From NCBI GenBank assembly GCA_031002005.1, contig CM061914.1:189862685-189926684 (forward strand): DNA of 64,000 bases. The letters are read 5' to 3'. How positions within the stretch are numbered: the stretch's first letter is position 1; each line of letters opens with the position of its first letter. Below the pieces are notes generated by a model. That model did not search any database, had not been told where the DNA came from, and saw only the letters and a list, made by a program, of their open reading frames with translations. The translations under genes and the position numbers were made by a program. This DNA is from Vandiemenella viatica. Lineage: Eukaryota > Arthropoda > Insecta > Orthoptera > Morabidae. Below, piece after piece: positions 24,242 to 33,879 of the stretch.

Positions 24242-25575
24242 CGAGGCGTATTCCAAAAGTAAGGTCCGTTTGATCATAATAAAAACATCGTTCAGGACAC
24301 AAGGTTTTTATTAACGTCAGTATGTAACTACATATCTAGTTCACTTTTCCACATAATCGCCGTTCATATGTATACACTTTCTGTAACGCTGTACCAGTTT
24401 CTTTAACCCCTCGGCATAAAAGTCTGCCGCCTGGGACGTGAACCAATTGGTAACGCTCGTCTTGAGGTCTTCATCGGTTTGAAATCGTTGTCCACCAAGC
24501 CACCGTTTCAAATGCAGGAAGAGAAAATAGTCACTTGGTGCAAGATCTGGACTGTAAGCAGGGTGGTCTAGGATTTCCCAACGAAACTCTTGAATCTTCT
24601 CTTTGGTTTTGGAAGCGGTATGCGGGCGTGCGTTGTCGTGCAGGAGGATGATGCCAGACGACAGTTTCCCGCGGCGTCGATTTTGGATGGCACGTCTCAG
24701 TTTGGTGAGCGTTGCACAGTACACGTCAGCTGTAATGGTTGTCCCACGGTCCATGAATTCGATCAAAAGGACGCCCTTTTCGTCCCAAAACACGGAAGCC
24801 ATCATTTTGCGATTCGTGTACGGCGATTGCTTACACTTTTTTGGTTTGGGTGAACCGGAATGGCGCCACTGCATTGATTGTTGTTTTGATTCTGCGTTGG
24901 TGTACGCTATCCACGTCTCGTCTCCCGTAACAATTTGGGAAAACAAACTGTCTCCATCTTGTCTATAGCGCTTCAAAAATTGTCGTGCGCTATGCATTCG
25001 TTGCTCTTTGTGCTGTGCGGTGAGCAGTTTTGGCACCCACCGCGCACAAAGCTTCCGATATCCAAGCTCTTCAGTGACAATCCTGTAAATTGAGGTTCTA
25101 GCAACATTTGGGAATTCCATAGCCAGACCACTAATCGTCAAACGCCGATCACTTCGCAGTTTTTGGTTAACTTGCTCGACGATGTCGTCGGTCCGAATAC
25201 TGGGCCTGCCACTCCGCTGTTGATCGTGCACATCTGTGCGACCACTTTGAAATTCTCGACACCAGTGTCGAACTTGTTTCTCACTCATTATGTTTGGTCC
25301 ATACACTACACACAATTCGCGATGGATGTCCGCAGCTGACGATCCTTTTGCCAACAAAAATCAAATCACACCGCGCACTTCACAACTGGCGGGAGCTACG
25401 ATTGTCGCGGCCATTTCGAACTGCTCTCAACAATAGATATACGGCTACTGCGGCACGCCAACAATACTGCATATTTACCAGGAGTTGGTAGATGGCGCTG
25501 CAGGTGGGAAACGTCATTCAGGCCTATCATCTGTGACATCTTGTACCCCGGACCTTACTTTTGGAATACGCCTCG
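24242..25575 (-). mobile_element. mariner element, insertion private to contig 2
   Basis: A 1334-bp element has perfect 27-bp terminal inverted repeats starting cgaggcgtattccaaaag, flanked by a TA duplication (24240-24241 and 25576-25577). Contig 3 has a single TA at the site (49752-49753). The length, TA target and single transposase gene are as in the mariner family. Perfect TIRs and a nearly open transposase suggest recent insertion. Confidence 0.95.
24341..25414 (-). pseudogene. mariner transposase, one premature stop
   Basis: The enzyme cuts and joins mariner DNA at TA sites. The minus-strand frame starts at an ATG (25412-25414) and would encode 357 residues, but codon 18 is TGA (25361-25363). 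The context, VI-stop-FLLAKGSS, suggests an original arginine CGA changed by a C-to-T transition. The remaining 338 residues are uninterrupted. Numbered from the leucine codon at 25355-25357, they include an N-terminal HTH region (residues 10-100), RWVPKLL (107-112, degenerate WVPHEL), TGDETW (D146), LLHDNARPH (D241) and YSPDLAPSDYFLF (D276). Exactly 34 residues separate the last two aspartates, the mariner DD34D spacing. A shorter product could start at a methionine inside MSEKQV but would lose part of the DNA-binding region. Adenine-rich 3' sequence follows before the TIR. Confidence 0.92.
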
Positions 25576-25729
25576 TATAATCACCCTGTACATTAAAACA
25601 AGCATAAAAATACTGTCTACATTAGGTTTAAAAAACCCAACCACTTTCCCCCTTTACCCCCACCCCTTTTAATTTCCAGTGTTCTTTATAGAAACCCACA
25701 GTTTTAAATCCTGCCAAATAAATCAGCTT

Positions 25730-26660
25730 GTTTAACTAATGCTAGAATATTCATCATAAAATAAATGTCATGTGCACATCGTATTTTAGGTTGTACCCTA
25801 AGCTTAAACATTGTGAAAACCAATGAAAAATCCGTATTTTCTACATGATGCTGGAACAAACAGATATATTCCAGATACAGATTTATGTATGTGATATGTA
25901 TTAATGCACAGATAGTAGAATTTTTTACTATCAAGCAGCAGCTTTAACAGATGAAATGGTTGGGTTGAAATGCAGCCTTGAACAAAATGTAAACTGACAT
26001 TCTGTGGCACAGCATCCAATTCACTCCATCCTGAGAATCGTTTGGGTATATCGATGTTTAGTTTACTTCCGAAAATGACTGGTGCCAAATTAATATAACT
26101 AGGTATGCATGATTCACATCAGAAATATAAAAATAGTGTATAGGTAAATCAGTCTTGATTAGACCAGGCAATGCCAGGCACAATGCTAGTGTAGGTATAA
26201 AAATGTTGCTGGTAATATATATTAGTTCAGTATAGTTTTTTATAAGATGATGTGCACTTGTGTATACGTAAGTGTTGAGGAGTGTGATGAGAGATATAAA
26301 AATTTTGATTAAGAATAATTAGTACTTAATGTTCAGCAAATTTATTGCATGAGATGTGAGTAAGAATTTTGATATAATTATTTTTTACAATTTACTCAAG
26401 CTTGCTAATCAACTAATTATATATATAATTACAACATCATCTATTGATAATTGAATAGAAAAGTAAAGCAAAATGCATCAAAACTATAAAATACTTACAT
26501 ACTTCACATCTTGTAACTGTGAGGCTGTAACTGTATAAATGCAAGTTCTTTTAATATTATATATAGATTATTAGAAACCTGGTCCGCGTTTTTCGAATAA
26601 TAACCATTAGTTTATTAACTATAGGAATGGTATTATGCTCAATTTACCAGTGTTACTTTG
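25730..26660. other. Intronic, no gene recognised
   Basis: AT-rich sequence ends in the acceptor tract of the terminal zinc-finger exon (ttactttgtttctag). Short open stretches on the minus strand recur in contig 3 but show no family resemblance. Confidence 0.5.
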
Positions 26661-26667
26661 TTTCTAG

Positions 26668-27709
26668 GTATCATCAAGTCACTCCTACTCATGATATACA
26701 ACAGCCTTATGCTTCTGGAATTTGTGGAGAGCCTTTTATGAATTCTGGTAACCTAATAACTCATAAAAGAATCCATAAGGAAGACCAGTCTTATGCTTGG
26801 GAAGTTTGTGGTAAAAGATTTAAACACTCTGATAAATTTATAAAACATGAAAGAACTCATACCTTTGAGCGCCCTTATACTTGTAAAGTTTGTGGAAAAT
26901 CATTTATAGAGTATAGTCACTTTGTAGCTCATAGAAGGATACATACAGGTGAGCGACCTTATGTTTGTGAAGTTTGTGGAAAAACATATACTCAGTCTGG
27001 TTACCTTACTATACATAAAAGAATTCATACAGGTGAGCGGCCTTATGCGTGTGAAATTTGTGGAAAAGATTTTTCTGACAATGGTAACCTTTTAATACAT
27101 AAAAGAATTCATACTGGTGAGCGGCCGTATGCTTGTGAAGTTTGTAGTAAATGTTTTATTGTTAAAGCTAGTCTTGCAAGACATAAAAGAATTCATACAG
27201 GTGTCCGGCCTTATGCTTGTGAAGTTTGTGGTAAATGTTTTAATGCTAATTCTAGCTTTGAAAAACATAAAAGAATTCATAGAGGTGAGCGGCCTTATGC
27301 TTGTGAAATTTGTGGAAAACGTTTTTCTGACAATAGTCATCTTATAGTACATAAAAGAATTCATACAGGTGATCGGCCTTATACTTGTGAAGTTTGTGTA
27401 AAACATTTTTCTGACAATAGTTCTCTGATAACACATAAAAGAATTCATACAGGTGAGCGGCCTTATGCTTGTGAAGTTTGTGGTAAATGTTTTACTGCTA
27501 ATTCTACCCTTGAAAGACATAAAAGAATTCATAGAGCTGAGCGGCCTTATGCTTGTGAAATTTGTGGAAAACGTTTTTCTGTCAATAGTTACCTTAAAAT
27601 ACATAAAAGAATTCATACAGGAGAGCGGCCTTATGCTTGTAAAGATTGTGGAAAATCATTTACACGACATGGTTACCTCAAAGCACATAAAATAGTTCAT
27701 TCTAATTAG
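26668..27709 (+). CDS. Kruppel-type C2H2 zinc-finger protein, terminal exon (12 fingers)
   Basis: This exon encodes a tandem C2H2 array, a predicted sequence-specific DNA-binding factor. The acceptor ttactttgtttctag ends at 26667. One leading G completes a codon carried from the 14357-14851 exon. An in-frame ATG at 26627 is an alternative start but would place the acceptor inside the coding sequence. Twelve 28-residue units follow, most with HTGERP-type linkers. Finger 1 (ASGICGEPF) lacks its first cysteine. Finger 2 (YAWEVCGKRF) has tryptophan where the other copy has cysteine (TGG against TGT). Fingers 3-12 keep all four ligands, and the frame stops at 27707-27709. Fingers 7-8 and 10-11 resemble each other as two-finger modules. 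No KRAB, BTB or ZAD domain is visible in the available exons. Degenerate finger sequence continues past the stop. Confidence 0.88.
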
Positions 27710-28420
27710 TGTCTTTGTACTTGTGAACTTTGTGAAGTCGTTTAAGGATTCTTCTAGGTTCAAAATACATTAAAAGATCATACAGGTGAGCATCCTTAGG
27801 TTTGTATAAAATTGTTTACACCATCATATAACTACATGGTATATAAAAGAAGCCATATCGACTAGGAACCTTATGCTTGTAAACATTCTAATGAACTGTA
27901 GTTAACTAATAATATAAAAAAGTTTTCATAGTGGTGAGAAGCCAAATTTCTTTGTAGCTTTTGACATGTAATACACAAAATATTGTATGTAAATAAGATG
28001 CTTCATATATGTGATGGTCGAGGAAAAGTTTGTAGGTGGTCAACTAGCTGTAAAATTCATATAGTGTATATACTTGTGAGGAGTTTTATGCTTATAAAAT
28101 TGTGGAAATTTGTTTAAGGGGTCAGGTAAGGTTATAATTTGTAACCTACCTACACTATTAGGCTAAAAATTTATATGGTCAAATAATTGTATAGTTGCAG
28201 ATAATCTTATCAGTCTTATAAAAAGAAATCCATGAGATGTTAGAAAAAAATTGTTATCACACATGCACACATTATCTGGAAATCTCAAATAGCATAAAAT
28301 AATCTATATGTTAGTAGCCTTAAAGTTGTGAAGATTTTAGACAAATGTTTATGGTGTCCCCTAGCCTTGTGAATTGTGGTAAAACCATTTCTCTTCTGCT
28401 TACAATTAATTCATCTTTGC
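27710..28420 (+). pseudogene. Decayed C2H2 finger remnants downstream of the stop
   Basis: Finger-like DNA words recur out of frame and with stops: cttgtgaactttgtgaa, catacaggtgagcatcctta near 27780, gaaccttatgcttgtaaac near 27867, gaggagttttatgcttataaaattgtgg near 28078 and agccttgtgaattgtggtaaaaccattt near 28363. They follow the order PY-A-C-x2-C-G-K then H-T-G-E. I infer that the array was once longer and that its 3' fingers became noncoding after the stop at 27707. The same remnants occur at 51972-52690. Confidence 0.6.
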
Positions 28421-28439
28421 TGGTGTGGTTTTCTGGATT

Positions 28440-29410
28440 CTTCCATTTTTGTTACCCTTGTGCATGTTCAGGTGAGACATTGCCTAGATGCATATCCTCC
28501 CGTAAGGTATCCAGTCTGTGCTTCATGGATGTCACTCCTGGTCTTTGGCCTTCCAGTCAAATGCTGTTCTTGCCAATGAGGTGTTGTTGCTGTATAGTAC
28601 ATGTCCGTACCATTCCAGAGGACCTTGACACATTTTCTCAGTGGTTGGAGCCACAGCAAATGCTCTGAGTGTTTAAGACATCTGGGAATTTCTGACCATC
28701 CAAATAGAGTTCTGTTTCAGGTATTTGAAGTCGGATGACTTACAGAGCTCAATGCTGTCGATATTAACTGACCCATCACTTGAAACCCCACACTCCATGT
28801 CCTCGGTCTTCCAGATATTAAGGCGCAAGCTGTATTTATTGAAGGAAGTTTTCCATTGTTGTATTTGTTGCACAAATTTTTGTCGAGACTTGCATGTGAC
28901 CATGATATCATCAAAATAGAGTAATATCCTGGAGTGTGTAGTGAGCAGTTCTCTGGCAACGGTGTCAGGACAGAGGATAAACAGCAGTGGGGTCAAAGCT
29001 GATTCCCGGATGGGAAAAAAGAGTGAGAACTTCCTACAGCACATCAAACCTAACTGGTGACAATATGATGTGGTACCTATTTCCATTGAATTTATACCTC
29101 TGGTTCCCCATACCGTCTCAGTGAGTAACACGTTAGATCTCTAGGTACCTTATTGAAAACCTTTTTAAGATCTAAAAATGCTATAAACAATGATTTTCTC
29201 TTTTCAAGGTGTCTTTCCATCAAAAGATGTGTGGCATGAATAGCGTCAATCACCCCATTTCCTTTCATGAAACCACACTAATTTGGGGCAATCTTAACTG
29301 TGCTTGGAAGGCTTGCATCCCCAATGCACTCAAAGATGGCAAAGTAGGCGAATCGATCGATATTTGGAGCAGTCTAGCACATTACCCTTTCCTGTCCAAT
29401 GGGATATAAT
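28440..29410 (-). mobile_element. RTE-like LINE fragment, RT to C-terminus (copy 1)
   Basis: On the minus strand, from 29400 down: HATHLLM-like and KRKSLF pieces, then ESALTPLLFILCPDTVAREL, the active-site variant LLYFDDIMV, KFVQQIQQWKTSFNKYSLRL, KTEDMECG, ELCKSSDFKYL, and a C-terminal piece beginning LEWYGHVLYS. This matches the common RTE-type LINE ORF2 of insects and differs from the two RTE fragments in block A. There are several stops and an internal deletion between the KYL region and the C-terminus. Inactive. Confidence 0.8.
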
Positions 29411-30840
29411 AACATTAGTGAGCTAACTATATGGTAACATCCATGTCTATTATCAGAAATTTGATTTTAAAATTTGTTAAGATTTAAACACCCTATCTTG
29501 CAATGTTTGGTGCTTTAAAGAGGCCATCTATGTGATGGAAAATTTTGTTATATTATCTGTTGAAAACTATTTACTTAGTAAAATAGATGTCTTAATTTTA
29601 TGGCAAAAAAGTGTAAAAAGTATTATATTCTAGATAATGTAATAGTTTATTTATGCTATCAGTAATCTGCTACATTTCATGTAATAGAAATTTAAAATGC
29701 TCAAATAATTGAATTTACAATTTAAGTCAGTTTACTCAGATAATATTATATAATGGTAAGCCTTAATACAGGTGTTTTTATTTCTTTTCTTTTAGCTAAG
29801 TTTGAAGTAAATACTTATAAAAATTAATTTTTTTATCCAATGTATGGTTTTAACTGATATTTATGTGTACAATAATTCAGTGCTTTTTATCAAATGTATA
29901 TTCTCTTTCATTATTGATTAAACTGTGTGTGCTATAATTAAATGACAATTGTCTTTATGTCATCTGCCATAATAAGTATTTAGGAATGTTTAGTTTCCAT
30001 TTTAATATAAAATGCCTGACCACAGTGTGATGTAATTTTAACTGAATTCATAACTGATTGTAAACTGAATCATCAGCCTCCAGTCACACGAGCATTCGAA
30101 CACAACTGACGAGCCAGTCGTTTGTGAGTGTGTCACTCAGGAGTTGAACACGACTGCGTTGTAATCTCGCAGGTGTGCCACATCATATATTTACCAAGAG
30201 ATGTTGTGAATAATTTATCTAAATTTGCAAATTATTGCAAGGTATATTCATAAAAGGAAAAAGTAGGCAGATGATGAAATTGCACTCAAAGAATTTAAAA
30301 TTAAAAAAAAAAAAAAAACAGGAAGGGGAAAAACGTGAATGGGTGTGTGGAAAATTTGTTGCTGTAGCATGTGCTCTGTTCTAATTAAATTAAAGAATTA
30401 AACACTGCAATTTGTTTACAAAGTAAGCTCTACCAGAAATAGGTTATCTGCTATTAAATCAAACTGTAGCTCCCTACAAAAACTATTAACATTTCATTAT
30501 ATTTAATTATTACTACATACTAGAACCGTAATTTTATTAGGCAGTTCCACTGGACATCATGGAAGAAACGCATTGAGGCAGCAGCCAAAACAACAATAAG
30601 TCAAAGTATATACAATTGCCTTCTGATAGCTGCTAAATAAATAGGTATACGATCGTTAAAATTACGATAACATTAGTTTCAAATCAACGAATAATCAAGT
30701 TTTGAGCAGCAAATAAGGAAATTGTCACAATAACTTTATCTGCAAAACCAGAAAATGGGAATAATAAAACCGTAAATAAAAAGCTGTAACTGTTCAGATA
30801 ACGTTTGCGACACATAAAAAATAATTATCATCCTCATTAG
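29411..30840. other. No gene recognised; contains a 394-bp segment absent from the other copy
   Basis: AT-rich sequence. Bases 30417-30810 are missing at the corresponding point in contig 3 (about 54671), with no clear terminal repeats or target duplication. An A-run lies at 30303-30319. Confidence 0.5.
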
Positions 30841-30844
30841 TTTC

Positions 30845-31510
30845 CAGCCTCTGGCCGGGTCTGCTTCATGCACAAGTCTCTCCATTAGCTTCTTTCATCC
30901 CATCACCTCTCTGTCACCACTTTGTGCCAGTCCTCTCCTCTCTTCCGTACACCCTCCTCCACTTCTTTCAGCCATCCATCTCTTGGTCTTCCTCTGGGTC
31001 GTTTACCATGCATCGTAATTTCATAGATTTTTCTCGGGATTCTCGGAGCCTCCATTCTCTTGACATGTACATACCATCTCAGTCTGGTCCTCTCTACCCT
31101 TTCCTGTGGGGGTTCCTCTTTTATGGTGCGTCTAATCACTTCATTCCTTATTCTGTCTATTTTAGTGACTCCCATTCTACCTCTTAAAAACTTCCATTTC
31201 ACTTGCTTGTACTCTGCTGATGTCCTGCTTCTTAATTGTCCACGTTTCAGAAGCATAAGTTAAGATAGGCACATAGTACATCTGATAGATTACTCTCTTG
31301 CTTCTCTGTGGCACCTCTTTATTCCATATCAGGCTTCTAATGCTCCTTAGGAACGCCTCTGCTTGTCTTCCTCTTTCACTTATCTCGCCATCATTTCCTC
31401 CACATACCTCTAATTCACTCCCCAAATACTACTTGAACCTGTTTACCTTCTTTAGTTGTTCCCCTGCCATCACAATTCCTTGGGCTACCCTATTCTTTTT
31501 CGTGGTTAAT
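30845..31510 (-). mobile_element. RTE-like LINE 3' end fragment (copy 1)
   Basis: The minus strand encodes the C-terminal part of an RTE-type ORF2: KVNRFK near 31440, CGGNDGEISERGRQAEAFL, QMYYVPILTYASETWTIKK, then after a frame slip RMGVTKIDRIRNEVIRRTIK, LRWYVHVKRM and GKRPRGRPRDGWLKEVE. The order (reconstruction of variable region, YGSETW-like, R-x-R-x2-GR-P) is that of the region downstream of the RT domain. 5'-truncated; not functional. Confidence 0.8.
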
Positions 31511-31514
31511 AATC

Positions 31515-33147
31515 ATTATATAGTTAGAAAATCGTACTAAATATGCAACATAACTCAAATTACAGAAATGTGTACTCGAAAATGAATATGTAAAAGTTTA
31601 TCTATTTACTTACGAATGACGAAGGTTGACAAAAACAAACGATTATTCACACGAGTCAAATGTCAACTGCTCTGGTACAGGCAAACAGTGCAAAACATCC
31701 GATTGAGACCGAGTGGGGCAGTAAGTCACGCAGACTGACATGCGTTTCTGACGGATTTTGTGGATTGCGGATCCGCTTAATTTTTTGCGGGATCCGCTAG
31801 ACTGTCTAATGATGCGGGATTGCGGGATCCCGCTTTGCTGGATTGCAATCCCTATCTGTGATACCTTTCTGAAGTTCAGAAGATGTGGCAACAGTGAAGG
31901 AGAAGTACCGCTAAGTAAAAAACAATTTAGTGCGTGCGTTATTCGTTTAAAGCAGGAAGTTAAGAGGTCTGGTAAAATTACTGACTTCATACAAGTTGCG
32001 TAAGACAAGTAGCTATGATATATTAAATAAACTGAATGTTTTTGTTTTAGCAATGTTGCTGATAAATTGTGCTGCAAAACTATGAAATAAAATTATTCTT
32101 AGAATTTGTACATCAAGGAATATATTTTACAATTTTTAGTTTACCTGTTGATTTATTTGTATTTAAAAATAAATAATCCTCTGGATAAAATTGAAAATAT
32201 GTAGGAATCAAACAAGTTTCTTCTGAAGATGAAGATCAGTATGTAAAATTCAACATATTTTACTATTTTGGTGTATAATATACTGGCGTACCATATTATT
32301 TTTCCTAAACCTATTTACAATTTTAAATTGAGTAGGTTGTAAGCTGCAAAAACTGTATTTTCATAATTATAATATAATTACGTCTGAAAATTTTCATTTT
32401 ACGCCTGAGGATGAAAGTTAGGAGTAACAAATACGCCTGGATTTATAAATGATTTTCAAGCACTTGTCGCTAGACAATCCAGATAAAAAGGCTTATAAAA
32501 ATTCAGATTAGCTGAATCACACATTGGATCGCCACGGCTTAAACCAGGAGCGACGGCCCTGGCAGGGATACCAACCGAACAACAAATCACGCCTGAACTT
32601 GACGTCGCTATAAATAATTGGCAAGAGCAAGAGGAATAAAATTAATTTCCTCGAATATTTCAAAGGGTTCTCGGAAACTCTCCTTATGGGACTAAACCTA
32701 ATTGAGCGAACTTGGTTGGAAACTGAAGAAATTGAAATGTGACAGTGATCTCCAGTCGAGATCAAAACGGCCTAAAACAACGAGAAGGGTTGGAAATAGT
32801 CCAAACAGTAGGATTATCAGTCTCTGTAAGCAGAACCTTTCCTCAAGCTCTGGCTGCGAATCATTATTTTGAAAATGAATGACATTAAGGACTGGAATAG
32901 AAACAACTTGCAGATCACTCCATTTCAGCTTGCATTATGTTAAAAGTTACAAAGTATGAACCTGATGTACATTACTCGCCATACAACTTCAAACAACGAA
33001 AAATGCATTAATTATATCATTACTTTCGATAATACATACGTATTTAAGGAAGTTAATATGATTTTTCAGTTTAACGTCTACCTAATTATATTCGCTCCAA
33101 TACTAAAAACATGGCCCTTCTTTCACCGTATCTCGTTCCCCAGACCG
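31515..33147. other. No gene recognised; GCGGGATCC-rich patch
   Basis: At 31765-31850 a cluster of near-palindromic words (gcggatccgc, gcgggatccgc, gcgggatcccgc) stands out from AT-rich surroundings. About 45 bp near 31592-31636 are absent from contig 3. A conserved GC-richer patch at 32520-32770 has a short minus-strand open stretch without a recognisable domain. Confidence 0.4.
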
Positions 33148-33649
33148 TTAACCCTTTAACTGCTACGGTTCGCCCGGCCGAGATCTCGATGAGTGCTCCT
33201 TTGTTTACGCCTAAGCTGTTTACCTGCGCTGGAATGCTGCATTCGACCGCACCGCTGTGTACTGAATACCTCTGGAGCGTTGTGTGTGGCGTTCTTCTGC
33301 TGTCGCTCGGCGATTTGAAACCCCAGATACAAAATAAATGCTGTTAATATAACATCTAAAGTTTTTCAGTTTAAAACTCCTCTAAAAGTGAATGTCTGCG
33401 TAAGCAAACATGCAGGTACTTCATATACTAAATAGATATTACAGCAACTGAAATGTTTTTTGTTTGTGAGCGTAGTAATTTATCTGGAAAGAATACCTTT
33501 CCGAATACCTTTCACAAAATCTGCACATATTTTCCAACCTTTTTGACCCGGCTATGGACCGCCACTGGCAAGTTAAAAATATGTTTTTATATTTTGTTTA
33601 GTTTTAGTCACGTATAAATGTAATATAATTATTACTCTGCAGTTACACA

Positions 33650-33770
33650 TGGTTAATTATTCTTTTTGTGTGATAAGCCTTGAAAAATGGTATAACACAC
33701 AGTGGTACATTACATATTCTGCATTGGTTTCTCAACGTACTTTCTGTTTCGAACATACAGATAACCTCCT
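33650..33770 (-). pseudogene. piggyBac transposase C-terminal Cys-rich remnant
   Basis: The minus-strand translation gives NQCRICNVPLCVIPFFKAYH followed by TK and a stop region. The C-x2-C-x4-LC-x4-F-x2-YH layout is the cysteine-rich tail of piggyBac transposases. Several cysteines of the usual motif are missing, and the LINE insertion cuts off the upstream part. Confidence 0.65.
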
Positions 33771-33879
33771 CGTGGTGTACCCTGGACAACGGACTGCTGA
33801 TGCAGGACGGCTGATAATCTACACAATAGGCGACCGAACTAGATCCCGTATCTCTCACGGTCACACAAAGCAACATCAG

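Larger units (their letters stand above)
23602..25588 (-). mobile_element. Tc1-like element with about 100-bp TIRs, host of the mariner insertion
   Basis: The ends read tagggtgattataattaa and, inverted, cagggtgattataattaa. Similarity extends about 100 bp inward (to cggcatattattgaagaagg on both sides). TA flanks the ends at 23600-23601 and 25589-25590. Inside, the minus strand encodes transposase pieces: DGDPLHIENAVK near 24130, then FPTAWPSQSPDLNPCDFWLW and GYLKDVFS near 24040-23960. That is the late catalytic region of a Tc1/mariner-superfamily transposase. A stop follows AVK and a frame slip follows NLIA, so it is dead. The equivalent in contig 3 is 653 bp (49112-49764) without the mariner. 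Confidence 0.8.
23035..25725. repeat. Tandem repeat, about 262-274 bp period, interrupted
   Basis: The motif gacaccgtttga--gatc-tgaaagtt-gacaca starts near 23043 and again near 23305, and a third unit begins near 23571 (ctacagtttgaagg). Each unit is followed by C-rich stretches (ttccccctttaca) and ttctttatacaaagcta. The array is broken at 23602 by a Tc1-like element and resumes after 25588 (caacccactttccccc; gttctttatagaaaccc). Unknown family; also present in contig 3. Confidence 0.65.
10510..33151. repeat. Shared block B-A-C, contig 2 copy
   Basis: This stretch is collinear with 37832-56964. Large differences are transposons present only here: piggyBac-like at 15379-17209 and mariner at 24242-25575. 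About 394 bp at 30417-30810 and about 45 bp near 31592 are also absent from the other copy. The other copy has one extra zinc finger. Collinearity ends at TTAA 33148-33151, where a second piggyBac-like element begins. Confidence 0.9.

Noticed and set aside
24590..24968. Plus-strand open stretches within the mariner
   Set aside because: They are shadows of the transposase gene on the minus strand; no independent evidence.
27092..27616. Long minus-strand open stretch with repeated MNSFM units (also 51186-51878)
   Set aside because: It is the antisense shadow of the tandem zinc-finger repeat; the 28-codon period on the other strand keeps it open by chance.
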